The position numbers and the translations under genes were made by a program. The notes beneath the pieces were generated by a model. It was not told the origin of the DNA. It searched no databases and saw nothing but the letters and a program-made list of their open reading frames with translations. This document shows, in pieces, positions 26,933 through 36,379 of a stretch of DNA of 64,000 nt (position 1 is its first letter; each line of letters begins with the position of its first letter). The stretch lies in contig NZ_QFFJ01000001.1 in NCBI RefSeq assembly GCF_003308995.1, forward strand, positions 2,418,001 to 2,482,000. The letters run 5' to 3'. This DNA comes from Chitinophaga flava (GTDB lineage: Bacteria > Bacteroidota > Bacteroidia > Chitinophagales > Chitinophagaceae).

Positions 26933-27817
26933 TTACTGGGATAATTTTGTGGCGATGACGTCCCAGGTGAGGGCGCCATCCTGTATTTCGGTTGCCAGGG
27001 TCAAATTGGAGGCCAGCAGCTGCTGAGCAGGCAGATAATCAGAACCGGCACATACCAGTGCGGCGGCGGCTTTTTCTGTCTGATCAGCGGAATGCCATAC
27101 ACGGGTGATATCTGGCAGATTTTCGTTGTTGATAAAAGGCGTGAGCAGTCGCCATTGCATAGGATCAACTTTTCTGCCGGCGGCCCATCTTTCGTGGGCG
27201 AAGTCGGTTAGAATAGCTGCCAGTGCAATGTTGCGGCGTTCATCCAGGCCGGAGATACGGTGCAGCGGTTTATCTGTGAAGATAGCCTTCATGACAAGCT
27301 GATTCCAGGCGGGTTCATCCAGGTATTTTGCCGGATAAGGATTATGCAACATGATAGCTTCCTGCACTATCCCGATGTTGGAGCGGATGCCTTCTGCTGT
27401 GCGGAGTTTCCACGCTTCCGGAAACGCCAGCAGCGGGAGTGCGCTGTATAATGCTGCCAGCTCGTTCATTTCGGCGGCGTTGAAGAGCTGTTCTACCGTA
27501 TCAATATAAATCGTTTTAGTACTGATGTTCAGCTGCAGCAACCACCAGACTCTTACCAGCCTGTCTAACGTCCATCCATGTACGAAAAATCCCGGCACGT
27601 CCTGTTGTAACACAGCTGCCTGTTCGGATGTTACGGAAATAATATTTTTTCCGGTGAATCTGGGAATAGCGGTAAAGGTTTGGTTAAACTGCGGTATGGA
27701 TGCGGCTTTCTGCAGACGCTGCTGCAACCACTCCCTGGCTGTGTTACTGCTATTGCTGGCAATAATGGCTTCAAGCCCGTTGCTCATTTTCTGCTGGTCG
27801 TATACATATTCCGCCAC
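26933..27817 (-). CDS. eboA: EboA domain protein
   Basis: This 294-residue soluble protein is the hallmark member of the ebo cluster. It is mainly helical, with the typical WLQQRLQKA start, the FTAIPRFTGK segment, and the block LTDFAHERWAAGRKVDPMQWRLLTPF. No catalytic motif is evident. It is the first gene of eboABC, 15 bp before eboB. Two 14-bp direct repeats, 33 bp apart, lie upstream of its start and may hold a regulator site. Initiation at Met11 is also possible. Confidence 0.9.
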   Translation of the reverse strand: MAEYVYDQQKMSNGLEAIIASNSSNTAREWLQQRLQKAASIPQFNQTFTAIPRFTGKNIISVTSEQAAVLQQDVPGFFVHGWTLDRLVRVWWLLQLNISTKTIYIDTVEQLFNAAEMNELAALYSALPLLAFPEAWKLRTAEGIRSNIGIVQEAIMLHNPYPAKYLDEPAWNQLVMKAIFTDKPLHRISGLDERRNIALAAILTDFAHERWAAGRKVDPMQWRLLTPFINNENLPDITRVWHSADQTEKAAAALVCAGSDYLPAQQLLASNLTLATEIQDGALTWDVIATKLSQ

Positions 27818-27847
27818 TGAAAATCCTATTTAAAAAATGAGAATGCT

Positions 27848-27894
27848 TATTTTCTGATTAAAAGTAAACAGGATTGACCATATTTTCTGATTAA
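27848..27894. repeat. Paired 14-bp direct repeats upstream of eboA
   Basis: TATTTTCTGATTAA occurs at 27848-27861 and again at 27881-27894, a period of 33 bp, close to three helical turns. The pair lies 31 to 77 bp upstream of eboA. This geometry fits a dimeric or cooperative activator or repressor. Confidence 0.7.
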
Positions 27895-27921
27895 GGAGGC
27901 TAATATTTGATAGGTGGTAAT

Positions 27922-27951
27922 AAAAATAAAAGAGAGGCATTGCTGCCTCTC
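27922..27951 (-). terminator. Minus-strand terminator-like hairpin downstream of the lipoprotein operon
   Basis: GAGAGGCA and TGCCTCTC form an 8-bp stem (27932-27951) with a TTGC loop; on the minus strand it is followed by TTTTATTTTTATT. It could end the susC-susD-lipoprotein transcript. Confidence 0.6.
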
Positions 27952-28006
27952 CTTCCGCCATTCTAAAACCTGATTATGCATCAGGATATCTTTCTATCAT
28001 TGCGCC

Positions 28007-28192
28007 TCAGCGGAAAGCGCCCTGAAAATATCTTTGGGTGATAATGGCTGAATTAAAAGAACAAAAGTACATTCCTTCAGGAACAATAGAATGCATTATT
28101 TCTCTGAATGTGTGTGACCCGACATGTGTACCTGCTCGCAGAATAATTATCGGCAATATACATATTATTCTACTTCTTCTCCAAATAAACAA
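28007..28192 (-). pseudogene. Possible remnant of a T9SS-type C-terminal domain
   Basis: A 61-codon minus-strand frame ends with GSHTFREIMHSIVPEGMYFC and then SFNSAIITQRYFQ. This resembles the last two strands of T9SS or FlgD-like C-terminal domains (pattern LPAGxYF followed by a short strand). The upstream half shows no such similarity. It lies between the lipoprotein gene and a minus-strand hairpin. It may be the decayed end of a secreted protein gene; chance resemblance cannot be excluded. Confidence 0.25.
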
Positions 28193-28214
28193 ACGATTTT
28201 ATCGTTAGTGTTTT

Positions 28215-29732
28215 TTATTTCTGTTTGTTCTCAAGCACCATAAACGGTTGATACTCCTTCCAGTTAGGCTTATAACCATCCAGTATATTAAATCCACGCC
28301 CATAGTTTCCTAGTACTATATCCAGGTCTCCATCTCCATCCATATCCTTCACATCCATACATATCCAGCGCCCTTCCTTTTCTATAGGAGGCGCATGAGG
28401 CGTGAAGTTCAGCTGATGGTCCTTTCCTTCGAACAAAATAAATTTTTCTGCAGGATTGTTTTTCATATCTGCAAAAAATGCAATTGTTGCAATATCTATT
28501 TTACCATCAAGATTAAAATCCGCTGCCACAGCCTTTGTACAGCCATTCACCGGATAAAACCAGGCCTGTCTGTACCTGTTTTTTCCTTCGTTGATATAGA
28601 CATACAAACCATGATAAGGTTTAAGCACCATCGAAAAATCTGCATTATCACCGCAGGTATATAATATATCAAGCTTTCCATCCTGGTTAAAATCCACCAG
28701 CTGAAAACTGGTAGAACCGTTGAGGGGCGGGAATCTCAGCAGGTTAACAGATTTAAATCCACCTTTCCGGTCGTTCTCAAACAACCATATGCCTTCATCG
28801 GCAGCAGCAAAAAGTACCATTGCATCGAGCCATCCATCTCCATTAAAATCTCCAACTTCTGCATGAATAGCACCAGGCACTTCTGTGATGGTCTTCTGCT
28901 CGTATCTGTGATCTGGCAACTGTTTCAGCCAGTACAGTCCTCCCTGATTATGCCCAAATGCACATACCAACAAGTCAGTTAGGTTGTCCTTGTCAAAATC
29001 TGCCTGCACTGTTTGCACCGGCCGTTTCAGAAAAGGCATCAGATCTGTTTGTTTGCTCTGCGGATCATGGATGTTGAGGCTGCTTACAATACCAGCCGGT
29101 GCATCCAGGGCTTTCATATTTCCGATTTGAGTGATGATTGCAGGTGATGACTTTCCGCTATCGGTGGTATATAAGATGTCCACCACAGGGGAAGGCAAGC
29201 GCCAGGACCCTGTTTTACGCAGGGAACCATCCCAGGCATCAAGGGTACTCGTATAGGTATCGCTGGTAAAAATGCGGTGCCCTGCAGGATCAAAGGAAAC
29301 CATCGTGGTACCCGCAACATTGGGAGAGTCCACTCCAACGGGGTATTGGGGCGCAAAGCCAAACCAGTCGTGCTGCAGCGGCACCGGCGGTTTGGCTGGT
29401 GTAAGCTGTGCAGGGGCGTTCTGCCCAAAATATGCCACCAGCGCTGTCCATTCCTTAAAAGATATGGGGCCCTGTTGTTCACCCGGACTAGCCGGATAGT
29501 ACTGATCACCGGCCCATACTCTAATCCCCAATTTGGGCGCCATAGCGGGCAGCACGTGTTTGGTCCAGGTTTCCTTGTCCAGCATGGCCGGATCTACCAC
29601 CAGGTGGCAACCCGTACAATATTTGTCGGCCAGCATTTTTCCCTGCTCTTTTGCTGACGGTGTAAAACAACTGCTGATGATCATAATACCTGAGAGGATA
29701 ATAAAAAGTGTGGCAAGGACAAATGCTTTCAT
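28215..29732 (-). CDS. FG-GAP/VCBS-repeat lipoprotein with a cytochrome c haem motif
   Basis: This 505-residue protein has a lipoprotein signal (lipobox ISSC, Cys22), one CxxCH haem-binding motif (YCTGCHLVVDP, near residue 40) and then a beta-propeller of FG-GAP repeats with calcium-binding-like Asp loops: DFDKDNLTDL, DFNGDGWLDA, DFNQDGKLDI, DFNLDGKIDI and DMDGDGDLDI. It follows a susC-susD pair on the same strand, 106 bp after the susD stop, so it is probably a surface or periplasmic partner of that import system. The fused haem site suggests electron transfer; the substrate is unknown. Confidence 0.9.
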   Translation of the reverse strand: MKAFVLATLFIILSGIMIISSCFTPSAKEQGKMLADKYCTGCHLVVDPAMLDKETWTKHVLPAMAPKLGIRVWAGDQYYPASPGEQQGPISFKEWTALVAYFGQNAPAQLTPAKPPVPLQHDWFGFAPQYPVGVDSPNVAGTTMVSFDPAGHRIFTSDTYTSTLDAWDGSLRKTGSWRLPSPVVDILYTTDSGKSSPAIITQIGNMKALDAPAGIVSSLNIHDPQSKQTDLMPFLKRPVQTVQADFDKDNLTDLLVCAFGHNQGGLYWLKQLPDHRYEQKTITEVPGAIHAEVGDFNGDGWLDAMVLFAAADEGIWLFENDRKGGFKSVNLLRFPPLNGSTSFQLVDFNQDGKLDILYTCGDNADFSMVLKPYHGLYVYINEGKNRYRQAWFYPVNGCTKAVAADFNLDGKIDIATIAFFADMKNNPAEKFILFEGKDHQLNFTPHAPPIEKEGRWICMDVKDMDGDGDLDIVLGNYGRGFNILDGYKPNWKEYQPFMVLENKQK

Positions 29733-29765
29733 GGATTAGATTTTGGTATCCTAATATAATGAGAA

Positions 29766-29817
29766 AGGAGCAAAGACGCTAGCGGAGAATGATGATACCG
29801 CTTTCGTTTTTGCTCCT
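29766..29817 (-). terminator. Hairpin between susD and the FG-GAP lipoprotein gene
   Basis: AGGAGCAAA and TTTGCTCCT (9 bp) enclose a second small stem (AGCGG/CCGCT). On the minus strand it is followed by a weak T-rich stretch. It may be a partial terminator that lowers expression of the third gene relative to susCD. Confidence 0.5.
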
Positions 29818-29838
29818 CTCTATCAAGTGAACAACTTA

Positions 29839-31614
29839 CTAGAAGTTGTCATTTTGTTTTAACACCGGTTTTCCGTCTTTCAGCGTCAGGTCAATCTGAC
29901 GTTGCGGAATGGGGAAGTATTCGTTTTTACCCTTGGTAAAGTGTCCGCCCTGAACATCCTGAGTAATCTGACCTTCAAAGGCGAAATAAGCATTCAGCAC
30001 CTGATCGGCAATGCCCCATCTGGATAAGTCGAAGAAACGGTGTCCTTCCATCGCCAGTTCGAGTTTACGCTCAAAGCGGATTGCCTTGCGGGCAAAATCG
30101 ACGTTGGGGAAAGCCGGATATTCTCCGATGCTATAATTGGAGATAGGTTTAGCGGGATCAAATCCGAGAATAGGTTTAGCGGGATCTTTGTAATCATGTA
30201 CCCAGTTTTCCGGATGATCGATCATTCTGTGACGCACCTGATTCACCAGATCCTTGGCCCTTCCCAGGTCGCCGGTTTCTGCTGCACATTCTGCTGTCAT
30301 CAGCAACACATCTGCGAAGCGGATCAGCAGTACATTGATAGCTGTGCCCGGAGCCCAGGAGTGGTCATCCAGATATTTGTCCTGGTTATAGTTCCAGTAC
30401 ACCATTTTTTTAGTGGCATAAGGACCTGCATATCGTTGTGAGTGATCACGAATCCAGTCGGAACCGGCAAAGTATCCCCAGTCGTGGTATGGAAGACCAC
30501 GGCGGCCTACCGTCCAGTCAAGACGCGGATCTATCGGGTCTGTATCCGGGGAGAACGAATCCGCAGACCGGATACCCATGTCTGATTTTATCGGATGCTG
30601 GTTATAATCGTCCAGGTAAGGTAACCCGCTTCCATCTACCCGATAGGAGTTGACAAGATCAAAGGAGGGCTGATAGAAACCACAGCATTTAAAATTGCCG
30701 GGGAAGTTGAGCATATCGCCCATATTGGCGTTGGCGATGTTGTTGGTACCATCGTTTGCCGACATCTGAATAGCGAATACGGACTCCGAATTATTCTTTT
30801 TGGAAGCATCGAAGTTATCTTCAAAATTGGCTGTCAGTGCGTAAGGCAGGCCATTGGAGGTAACACCGTTGGTAATGGCATCATTAAACAGCTGCAGTGC
30901 TTCCGGATATTTTTTCTGATAGAGATAGGTTTTGGCCAGATAAACCTTTGCCGCCCATTTGTTGGCACGGGCCACCTGAGGCTGCGTTGGAGGCAGATTG
31001 TCCATCGCATACTTAAAATCTGCTTCGATATTAGGCCATATTTCTGCATCATTAGATACCAGCGGGTCGGCGGTAGCTTCTGTGACGTAGGGCACTTTTT
31101 TGAACATCTTTCTCAGCTCAAAATAATAATGCCCTCTGAGGAAGCGGGCTTCTGCCTGTACCTGTGTTCTTTCTGCATCAGACATATCTTTAGCCTGTGC
31201 CATCAGTTTCAGGGTATTATTACAGCGGGCCACGCCTTCAAATACCGCTTTCCATTTGGTGTTAAAGAAAGAGTTGCTGACATTGGGCTGGCTGATGGCA
31301 ATTTCATTGATCGGTGTCTGGTCGGTACCCTCACTGCCTTTGTGAGCATCGCCACCTACCACGCTGCCATAGATCCAGTTGGTAGGCGAAGCCTCCCAGC
31401 CATTGCCACCACCACCCAGCGCGCCGGTAGGGTTTCCCTGTCCGTCGAGTGCTGCATAGGCGCCCACCAGGAGGTAGTTGACCCCATCCTTATTAGCCAC
31501 GATCTCATTAGACAAACCACCATATGCCGGCTTGTCCAGAAAGCCTTTGGAGCATCCGCTGTTCAGGAGCGTCCCCGCGAGCAATATTGCACTTGTATAT
31601 CGTAATATTTTCAT
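29839..31614 (-). CDS. SusD/RagB-family outer-membrane lipoprotein
   Basis: This 591-residue substrate-binding lid has a lipoprotein signal (LNSGC, Cys21), the N-terminal SusD helical region (ARFLRGHYYFELRKMFKKVPYV), the FADVLLMTAECAAETGD segment and the terminal AIRFERKLELAMEGHRFFDLSRWG plus NEYFPIPQRQID blocks. It starts 31 bp after the susC stop. The second operon member in susC-susD-lipoprotein order. Size and sequence differ clearly from the SusD at 4879, so ligand is likely different. Confidence 0.95.
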   Translation of the reverse strand: MKILRYTSAILLAGTLLNSGCSKGFLDKPAYGGLSNEIVANKDGVNYLLVGAYAALDGQGNPTGALGGGGNGWEASPTNWIYGSVVGGDAHKGSEGTDQTPINEIAISQPNVSNSFFNTKWKAVFEGVARCNNTLKLMAQAKDMSDAERTQVQAEARFLRGHYYFELRKMFKKVPYVTEATADPLVSNDAEIWPNIEADFKYAMDNLPPTQPQVARANKWAAKVYLAKTYLYQKKYPEALQLFNDAITNGVTSNGLPYALTANFEDNFDASKKNNSESVFAIQMSANDGTNNIANANMGDMLNFPGNFKCCGFYQPSFDLVNSYRVDGSGLPYLDDYNQHPIKSDMGIRSADSFSPDTDPIDPRLDWTVGRRGLPYHDWGYFAGSDWIRDHSQRYAGPYATKKMVYWNYNQDKYLDDHSWAPGTAINVLLIRFADVLLMTAECAAETGDLGRAKDLVNQVRHRMIDHPENWVHDYKDPAKPILGFDPAKPISNYSIGEYPAFPNVDFARKAIRFERKLELAMEGHRFFDLSRWGIADQVLNAYFAFEGQITQDVQGGHFTKGKNEYFPIPQRQIDLTLKDGKPVLKQNDNF

Positions 31615-31645
31615 TTTTCTCGGTTTAACAGTTCAAACTATCAGA

Positions 31646-34600
31646 TCAGAAATTCAGGGTAACACCCACCAGGTACTGGCGCTGGTTAGGATAAGCACCT
31701 TCATCGATACCAAAAGAGTCTGTATTACCCGTAATTTCAGGATCAAGCCCTGTATACTTGGTAATGGTAAACACATTGGCAGCCTGTGCATATATTCTGA
31801 ATTTATCAACTCCTATTCTCTTCAGCATATAGGAAGGGAAAGTATATCCCAGCATTATGTTTTTAGCACGCAGATAAGCTCCGTTTTCTACATAGTATGA
31901 AGTTGGAGGATCGGAAGTGCTGAAGTTGGGTTTCAGCTCCTGAATAGGCGCTTTGGCATTGGTGCGGGTAGGCAACCAGGAATCATACAGGGCTGTCTTG
32001 CTTTTTGCACCATCGAAAGAACCGTAGATATCGGTCCACCATCTTACCTGGTTCCAGATTTTGTTGCCATGTACACCATAGAGGAACATGGAGAAGTCCC
32101 AGTTTTTGTAAGTGAGTCCGATATTGAGGCCATAAGTGAAATCAGGATTGGGGCTGCCCAGATAAGTGCGGTCCTGTGCATCTATCTTACCGTCACCGTT
32201 TACATCTTTGTAGCGGAAACGACCGGGAGCAGCGGCCTGCTGGTATTCTGCAAGACCTGGATATTTAGCGGCAGCAGCGGCATTGGCATCGCTTACCTCT
32301 TTATCGCTGTCCCAGAATTTTTCGATCTGATATCCGAAGAACTCACTGATACTTCTGCCTACTGCGTTGCGGATGATCGCTACACCATAACGGCGTGTAT
32401 CTCTTTCGAAGTAAGGAGCTGATTCAGATATTTTCAGGATTTTGTTTTTATATGTTGTTAAGGTACCGGTGAGCGTGAGTTTCAGCTTAGGTGCCAGATT
32501 GATATTACCGGTAGCGGAGAAATCAACACCGGTGTTTTTCATTTCTGCCACGTTGGCAAATGGTGGTGCGGCAGCACCATATACACCAGGGAGTTCCGGA
32601 TTAAAGAGCAGGTCTCTGATCAGTTTACTGTAATAGTCCACAGTGAATTCGAGTGCTCCTTTAAACAAGGTTGCGTCTATACCAATGTTGGAATTGACGT
32701 TGCTTTCCCACTTCGCATTGGGGTTTCCGATCTGGCCCTGCATAAAGCCGGTAGCCAGGGAATTGGAAGTCCCGTTCATATCATAGAAGGAAGTAGACTT
32801 GTTAAAGGTGAACATGGTGAAAACGTTGCTGGGGTTCACGTTGATCTGGTTACCCATGATACCGTAACCACCGCGGAGTTTCAGGTCGGAGATCCAGGCA
32901 ATGCTTTTCATGAACTCTTCCTGTGATATACGCCAGGCGGCGCTTACAGCAGGGAAGTTACCATAGCGGTTGTTGGCACCAAAACGAGAAGAGCCATCAC
33001 GGCGGACCAGAGCGCCGATCAGGTATTTATCGCGAAAAGCGTAGTCTACTCTGGCAAACAGGGAAAACAGGCTATTGGAGCCATATCCGCTGCCATTCAC
33101 CGGTGTTCCGAAGCCCGTAGTAAGATTGGCAAAATCAGGATTGAAGGAAAAATAATCCGTGGTAGTACCCGTCATCATGCGATCTTCCTGTTCAAAAGCT
33201 TCTGTGCCGACCATCACTTTGATATCATGTGCGCGGTTGAAATTTTTGTGATAGCTGAGGGTATTGGTCCAGGTCCAGTCGAAGCCACTACCAGCAGATT
33301 CTGTATAGGAATTGACACTGTTATTTTCCTTGTTTTCGTATTCCGGATAAGTGAAGTTACGGTTGGATGTAGAATAAATTTCACCACCGAAGGAAGTACG
33401 GAAAGTAAGCCCTTTGATGAGGTCTGCTTCGCCGTATACGTTACCGAGTAATCTGCTGCCCAGTGCTTTGGTACTGCCGAAACGGTCCTGTATAGCCACC
33501 GGGTTGCGGGAGTTGCCCAGCGCGCCACTATAGGTACCCGCATAATTTCCTTTGATATCGTATACAGGAATGATACTGGGAATCCTGAAGGACATGCCAA
33601 CGCCACTTCCTTCTGTGAGGATGCCTATTCTGGGGTTACTGATAATGGAGTATTCCATATTTTCACCTACCCGGATATGATCTGTGATATTGAAGCTGCT
33701 ATTGGCTCTTACAGCATAACGTTTGTTATAGGTATTGGTAAGCGTGCCTTGCTGATTAAAATAATACAGGGAAAAGAAGTAGCTGCCGATATCTCCACCA
33801 CCTGCAACAGAGATGTTATGGCTGGTGATGGGAGCTGGTTTGAATATTTCGTGGTACCAGTCGGTACCTTGTTTATTGGCTTTGTTGATACGATAAAAAG
33901 AGGCGAAGTCACTCTGCCTTTTATATTCGGGGTTCACATAATATTTGGAAGGATCTACGCGGGGATCACCTTCTTTGGCGCCTACCGGAAAGATATAATC
34001 CGGCAGTACCGGTTTATCACCTTTTCCATACAGATCATCATCAAATACAGGGTTTTTGCTACTGTTTCTGATGGCCATCCATTTCAGGTCGGCCTGTTCC
34101 TGTGGATTCAGGATATTGAAAGGGTTGCCGCCTTGTGGCTTTTGTACGCCATAGTATCCGTCGTATTGTACTTTTACTTTACCGGTACCTCTTTTGGTGG
34201 TGATGATGATAACGCCATTGGCTGCACGTGCACCATAGATAGAGGCGGCGCCGGCATCTTTCAGCACCTGCATGGTTTGCACATCATTGGGGTTTACATC
34301 AGCGAGGTTGGAGATAGGTACTCCATCTACGATATACAGGGGAGTGTTGTTACCAAAGGTATTTTTACCGCGTACTGATACCTGCGGCTCCTGGCCAGGC
34401 TGGCCGGTGCCAACGATGGTAATACCCGACACCTGTCCCTGCAGCTGGTTGGCGATCTGGGAAGTAGGTTGTTTGGTGAGATTTTCCACTTTTACAACGG
34501 AGATGGCGCCAGTCAGATCTTTTTTCTTCTGGCTGGCATAACCAGTCACGACTACTTCTTCGAGGGAACCTACTTTTTCCGCAAGCAGGATACTGATAGG

Positions 34601-34879
34601 GCCAGCGCCGATCACCGCTTCCTGGGGATCATAGCCTACGAAGGAGAAGATCAATGTTTCTCCTGATTTAGCCTGAATGTTGAAATTACCTGAAGGATCT
34701 GTAGCGGTGCCCCTGTTGGTACCTTTCACAGATACAGAAACACCGGGTAGCGGATTGCCGGATGCCTTATCAGACACCTTTCCCGTATATTTCGTTTGTG
34801 CGACTACGTTACTACCACACAATAGTAGCAGTATGCCGCATAGTAGTACGGCAAGTCTTTGGTAGAAATGTTTTTTCAT
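31646..34879 (-). CDS. SusC/RagA-family TonB-dependent transporter
   Basis: This transporter has 1077 residues from the ATG at 34879, where a signal peptide begins (MKKHFYQRLAVLLCG ... VVAQ). An upstream in-frame ATG at 35011 adds 44 residues with no signal character and is rejected. Domains: carboxypeptidase-D regulatory-like (about 27-105), SEEVVVTGYASQKKKDLTGAI-type SusC region, plug (PLYIVDGVPISNL, GAASIYGARAANGVIIIT) and beta-barrel ending VGVTLNF. It heads an operon with the SusD and the haem/FG-GAP lipoprotein genes downstream. Confidence 0.95.
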   Translation of the reverse strand: MKKHFYQRLAVLLCGILLLLCGSNVVAQTKYTGKVSDKASGNPLPGVSVSVKGTNRGTATDPSGNFNIQAKSGETLIFSFVGYDPQEAVIGAGPISILLAEKVGSLEEVVVTGYASQKKKDLTGAISVVKVENLTKQPTSQIANQLQGQVSGITIVGTGQPGQEPQVSVRGKNTFGNNTPLYIVDGVPISNLADVNPNDVQTMQVLKDAGAASIYGARAANGVIIITTKRGTGKVKVQYDGYYGVQKPQGGNPFNILNPQEQADLKWMAIRNSSKNPVFDDDLYGKGDKPVLPDYIFPVGAKEGDPRVDPSKYYVNPEYKRQSDFASFYRINKANKQGTDWYHEIFKPAPITSHNISVAGGGDIGSYFFSLYYFNQQGTLTNTYNKRYAVRANSSFNITDHIRVGENMEYSIISNPRIGILTEGSGVGMSFRIPSIIPVYDIKGNYAGTYSGALGNSRNPVAIQDRFGSTKALGSRLLGNVYGEADLIKGLTFRTSFGGEIYSTSNRNFTYPEYENKENNSVNSYTESAGSGFDWTWTNTLSYHKNFNRAHDIKVMVGTEAFEQEDRMMTGTTTDYFSFNPDFANLTTGFGTPVNGSGYGSNSLFSLFARVDYAFRDKYLIGALVRRDGSSRFGANNRYGNFPAVSAAWRISQEEFMKSIAWISDLKLRGGYGIMGNQINVNPSNVFTMFTFNKSTSFYDMNGTSNSLATGFMQGQIGNPNAKWESNVNSNIGIDATLFKGALEFTVDYYSKLIRDLLFNPELPGVYGAAAPPFANVAEMKNTGVDFSATGNINLAPKLKLTLTGTLTTYKNKILKISESAPYFERDTRRYGVAIIRNAVGRSISEFFGYQIEKFWDSDKEVSDANAAAAAKYPGLAEYQQAAAPGRFRYKDVNGDGKIDAQDRTYLGSPNPDFTYGLNIGLTYKNWDFSMFLYGVHGNKIWNQVRWWTDIYGSFDGAKSKTALYDSWLPTRTNAKAPIQELKPNFSTSDPPTSYYVENGAYLRAKNIMLGYTFPSYMLKRIGVDKFRIYAQAANVFTITKYTGLDPEITGNTDSFGIDEGAYPNQRQYLVGVTLNF

Positions 34880-35491
34880 AACGTGGTTTAAGGGTAACGT
34901 TTTAAAAAAATCGGTTAAAAAATAGAGTACCTGTCTTGTATGTTCTCTTGCCTGCAGACAGTTCTTTGCATAACAATCCCGTTTCTGCCGGCATAGGTGG
35001 CGGCAGGACATATAGGGGCAGTATGAAAAGACATTATTTCTCCATCACCACCGTAGGATGCAATACAGTAGCGACACAAACAATAACTGTCTGATCAACA
35101 ATTAAAACCAATTCGTTAAAGGATGCAAGACATGGATGCGGACATGTTTACACCGGGTTGTTCAATACATTTTTTTAATGCACTTTTTTTTGTCCGAAAT
35201 CGATAATCTTTTTTTTGATAATGATCTAGTGAGAAACGGTTCAGTTTAGTACAATGCTTTCTGACTTCAGATTTTGGTTCTCACGTGGAATTTTTATTAC
35301 AATAAGCCGAATATATAACAATAAATTAGCCCAGTCAAGTGTTTTTTTAACATTTCTCTAAATAAAAAATTTACTGCAGGCACTTCTAACAGTAATCCGC
35401 ATCCGCGGGATAAAAAAGTATAATAGTTTACAGTTAAAAAAGTATAAACACCTGATACTTTTATGTATGTTTAATGCTTAATTTTCATGGC
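34880..35491. other. About 600-bp gap between divergent susC and the TMEM220 gene
   Basis: The stretch is AT-rich with many T-tracts. I see a weak 7-bp inverted repeat (GTGAGAA at 35229 and TTCTCAC at 35278) and no gene. No LacI-type site like those near 9.6-14 kb was found. The susC promoter and any ligand-responsive site should lie here. Confidence 0.4.
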
Positions 35492-35863
35492 ATGAAATTC
35501 TTCAACATTTTCTTCTGTGTCATCTTTATCATTTTCGCCGGATTACAATATAATGATCCCGATCCCTATGTATGGATGCCCATTTATCTGTTTGCTTCCT
35601 GGTGTTGTCTGATGGCTGCACGACAGCGTTTTTACCGCCGCTGGTACCTGGTGGGCATTGCTGTATATTTCGTATATGCGCTCTATTTATTCTTTACCAA
35701 AGATGGGGTGATAGACTGGATGTCTCAACATCAGGCGGAGAATATTGCACAGACCATGAAAGCGGAAAAGCCCTGGATAGAAGAGACCCGGGAGTTTTTT
35801 GGATTATTTATTTGCATCGCTGTTTTAGGCATTAACTATTTTTATTCCAAAAAGAAATCATGA
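35492..35863 (+). CDS. Transmembrane 220 (TMEM220) family protein
   Basis: This 123-residue membrane protein has about four helices and the family signature FAGLQYNDPDPYVWMPIYLF, with KPWIEETREFFGLFICI in the second half. Function is unknown. I chose Met at 35492 (MKFFNIFF, start of helix 1); an in-frame ATG at 35474 would add six residues. The DinB gene starts 1 bp after its stop codon, so the two genes form an operon. Confidence 0.85.
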   Translation: MKFFNIFFCVIFIIFAGLQYNDPDPYVWMPIYLFASWCCLMAARQRFYRRWYLVGIAVYFVYALYLFFTKDGVIDWMSQHQAENIAQTMKAEKPWIEETREFFGLFICIAVLGINYFYSKKKS

Positions 35864-35864
35864 T

Positions 35865-36374
35865 ATGAAAAAAGAAGCCATTTCACCCGATCCGGAATAT
35901 TTTGGCCGTTACATCAATCAGGTACCAGACCTTACCATACGCGAAGCTTTGGACGCCTCTCTGCAGGAGCTGCAGGCCCTGGATATGACCAGGCTGACAT
36001 CACTGGCAGACTATGCTTACGCACCTGGTAAATGGACTGTAAAAGATGTATTCCAGCATATCACCGATACAGAGCGGGTGTTTGCCTATCGTACCCTGTT
36101 ATTTGCACGTAATGATAAAAGTGCGGCTCCCGGTATGGATCAGGACCTGTATGCCGAGAATACATTTGCCAGCAACCGTTTCCTCGCAGAAATCATGGAT
36201 GAGCTGATAGCAGTAAGGAAATCTACCATCGCGCTGTTCAGCAGTTTTCCGGATGAAGCCCTGCTGAGATACGGTACCTGCTGGAAGTACCAGATGAGCG
36301 TACTGGCTATGGGCTTTACCCTTGTCGGACATCAGATACATCACCTCCGGATTCTCCACGAAAGATACCTGTAA
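35865..36374 (+). CDS. DinB/YfiT-like four-helix bundle protein
   Basis: This 169-residue protein is a DinB superfamily member. The metal-site pattern is visible as DVFQHITDTERVFAYR (first His) and GHQIHHLRILHERYL (HxxHH near the C-terminus), with YAPGKWTVKD before the first His as in typical members. Relatives are metal-dependent transferases, for instance bacillithiol or mycothiol S-transferases, but many are uncharacterised. It is coupled to the TMEM220 gene. Confidence 0.88.
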   Translation: MKKEAISPDPEYFGRYINQVPDLTIREALDASLQELQALDMTRLTSLADYAYAPGKWTVKDVFQHITDTERVFAYRTLLFARNDKSAAPGMDQDLYAENTFASNRFLAEIMDELIAVRKSTIALFSSFPDEALLRYGTCWKYQMSVLAMGFTLVGHQIHHLRILHERYL

Positions 36375-36379
36375 TACAA

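Noticed and set aside
34880..35011. N-terminal extension of the second SusC
   Set aside because: The extra 44 residues have no signal-peptide character, while Met at 34879 starts a clear signal peptide.
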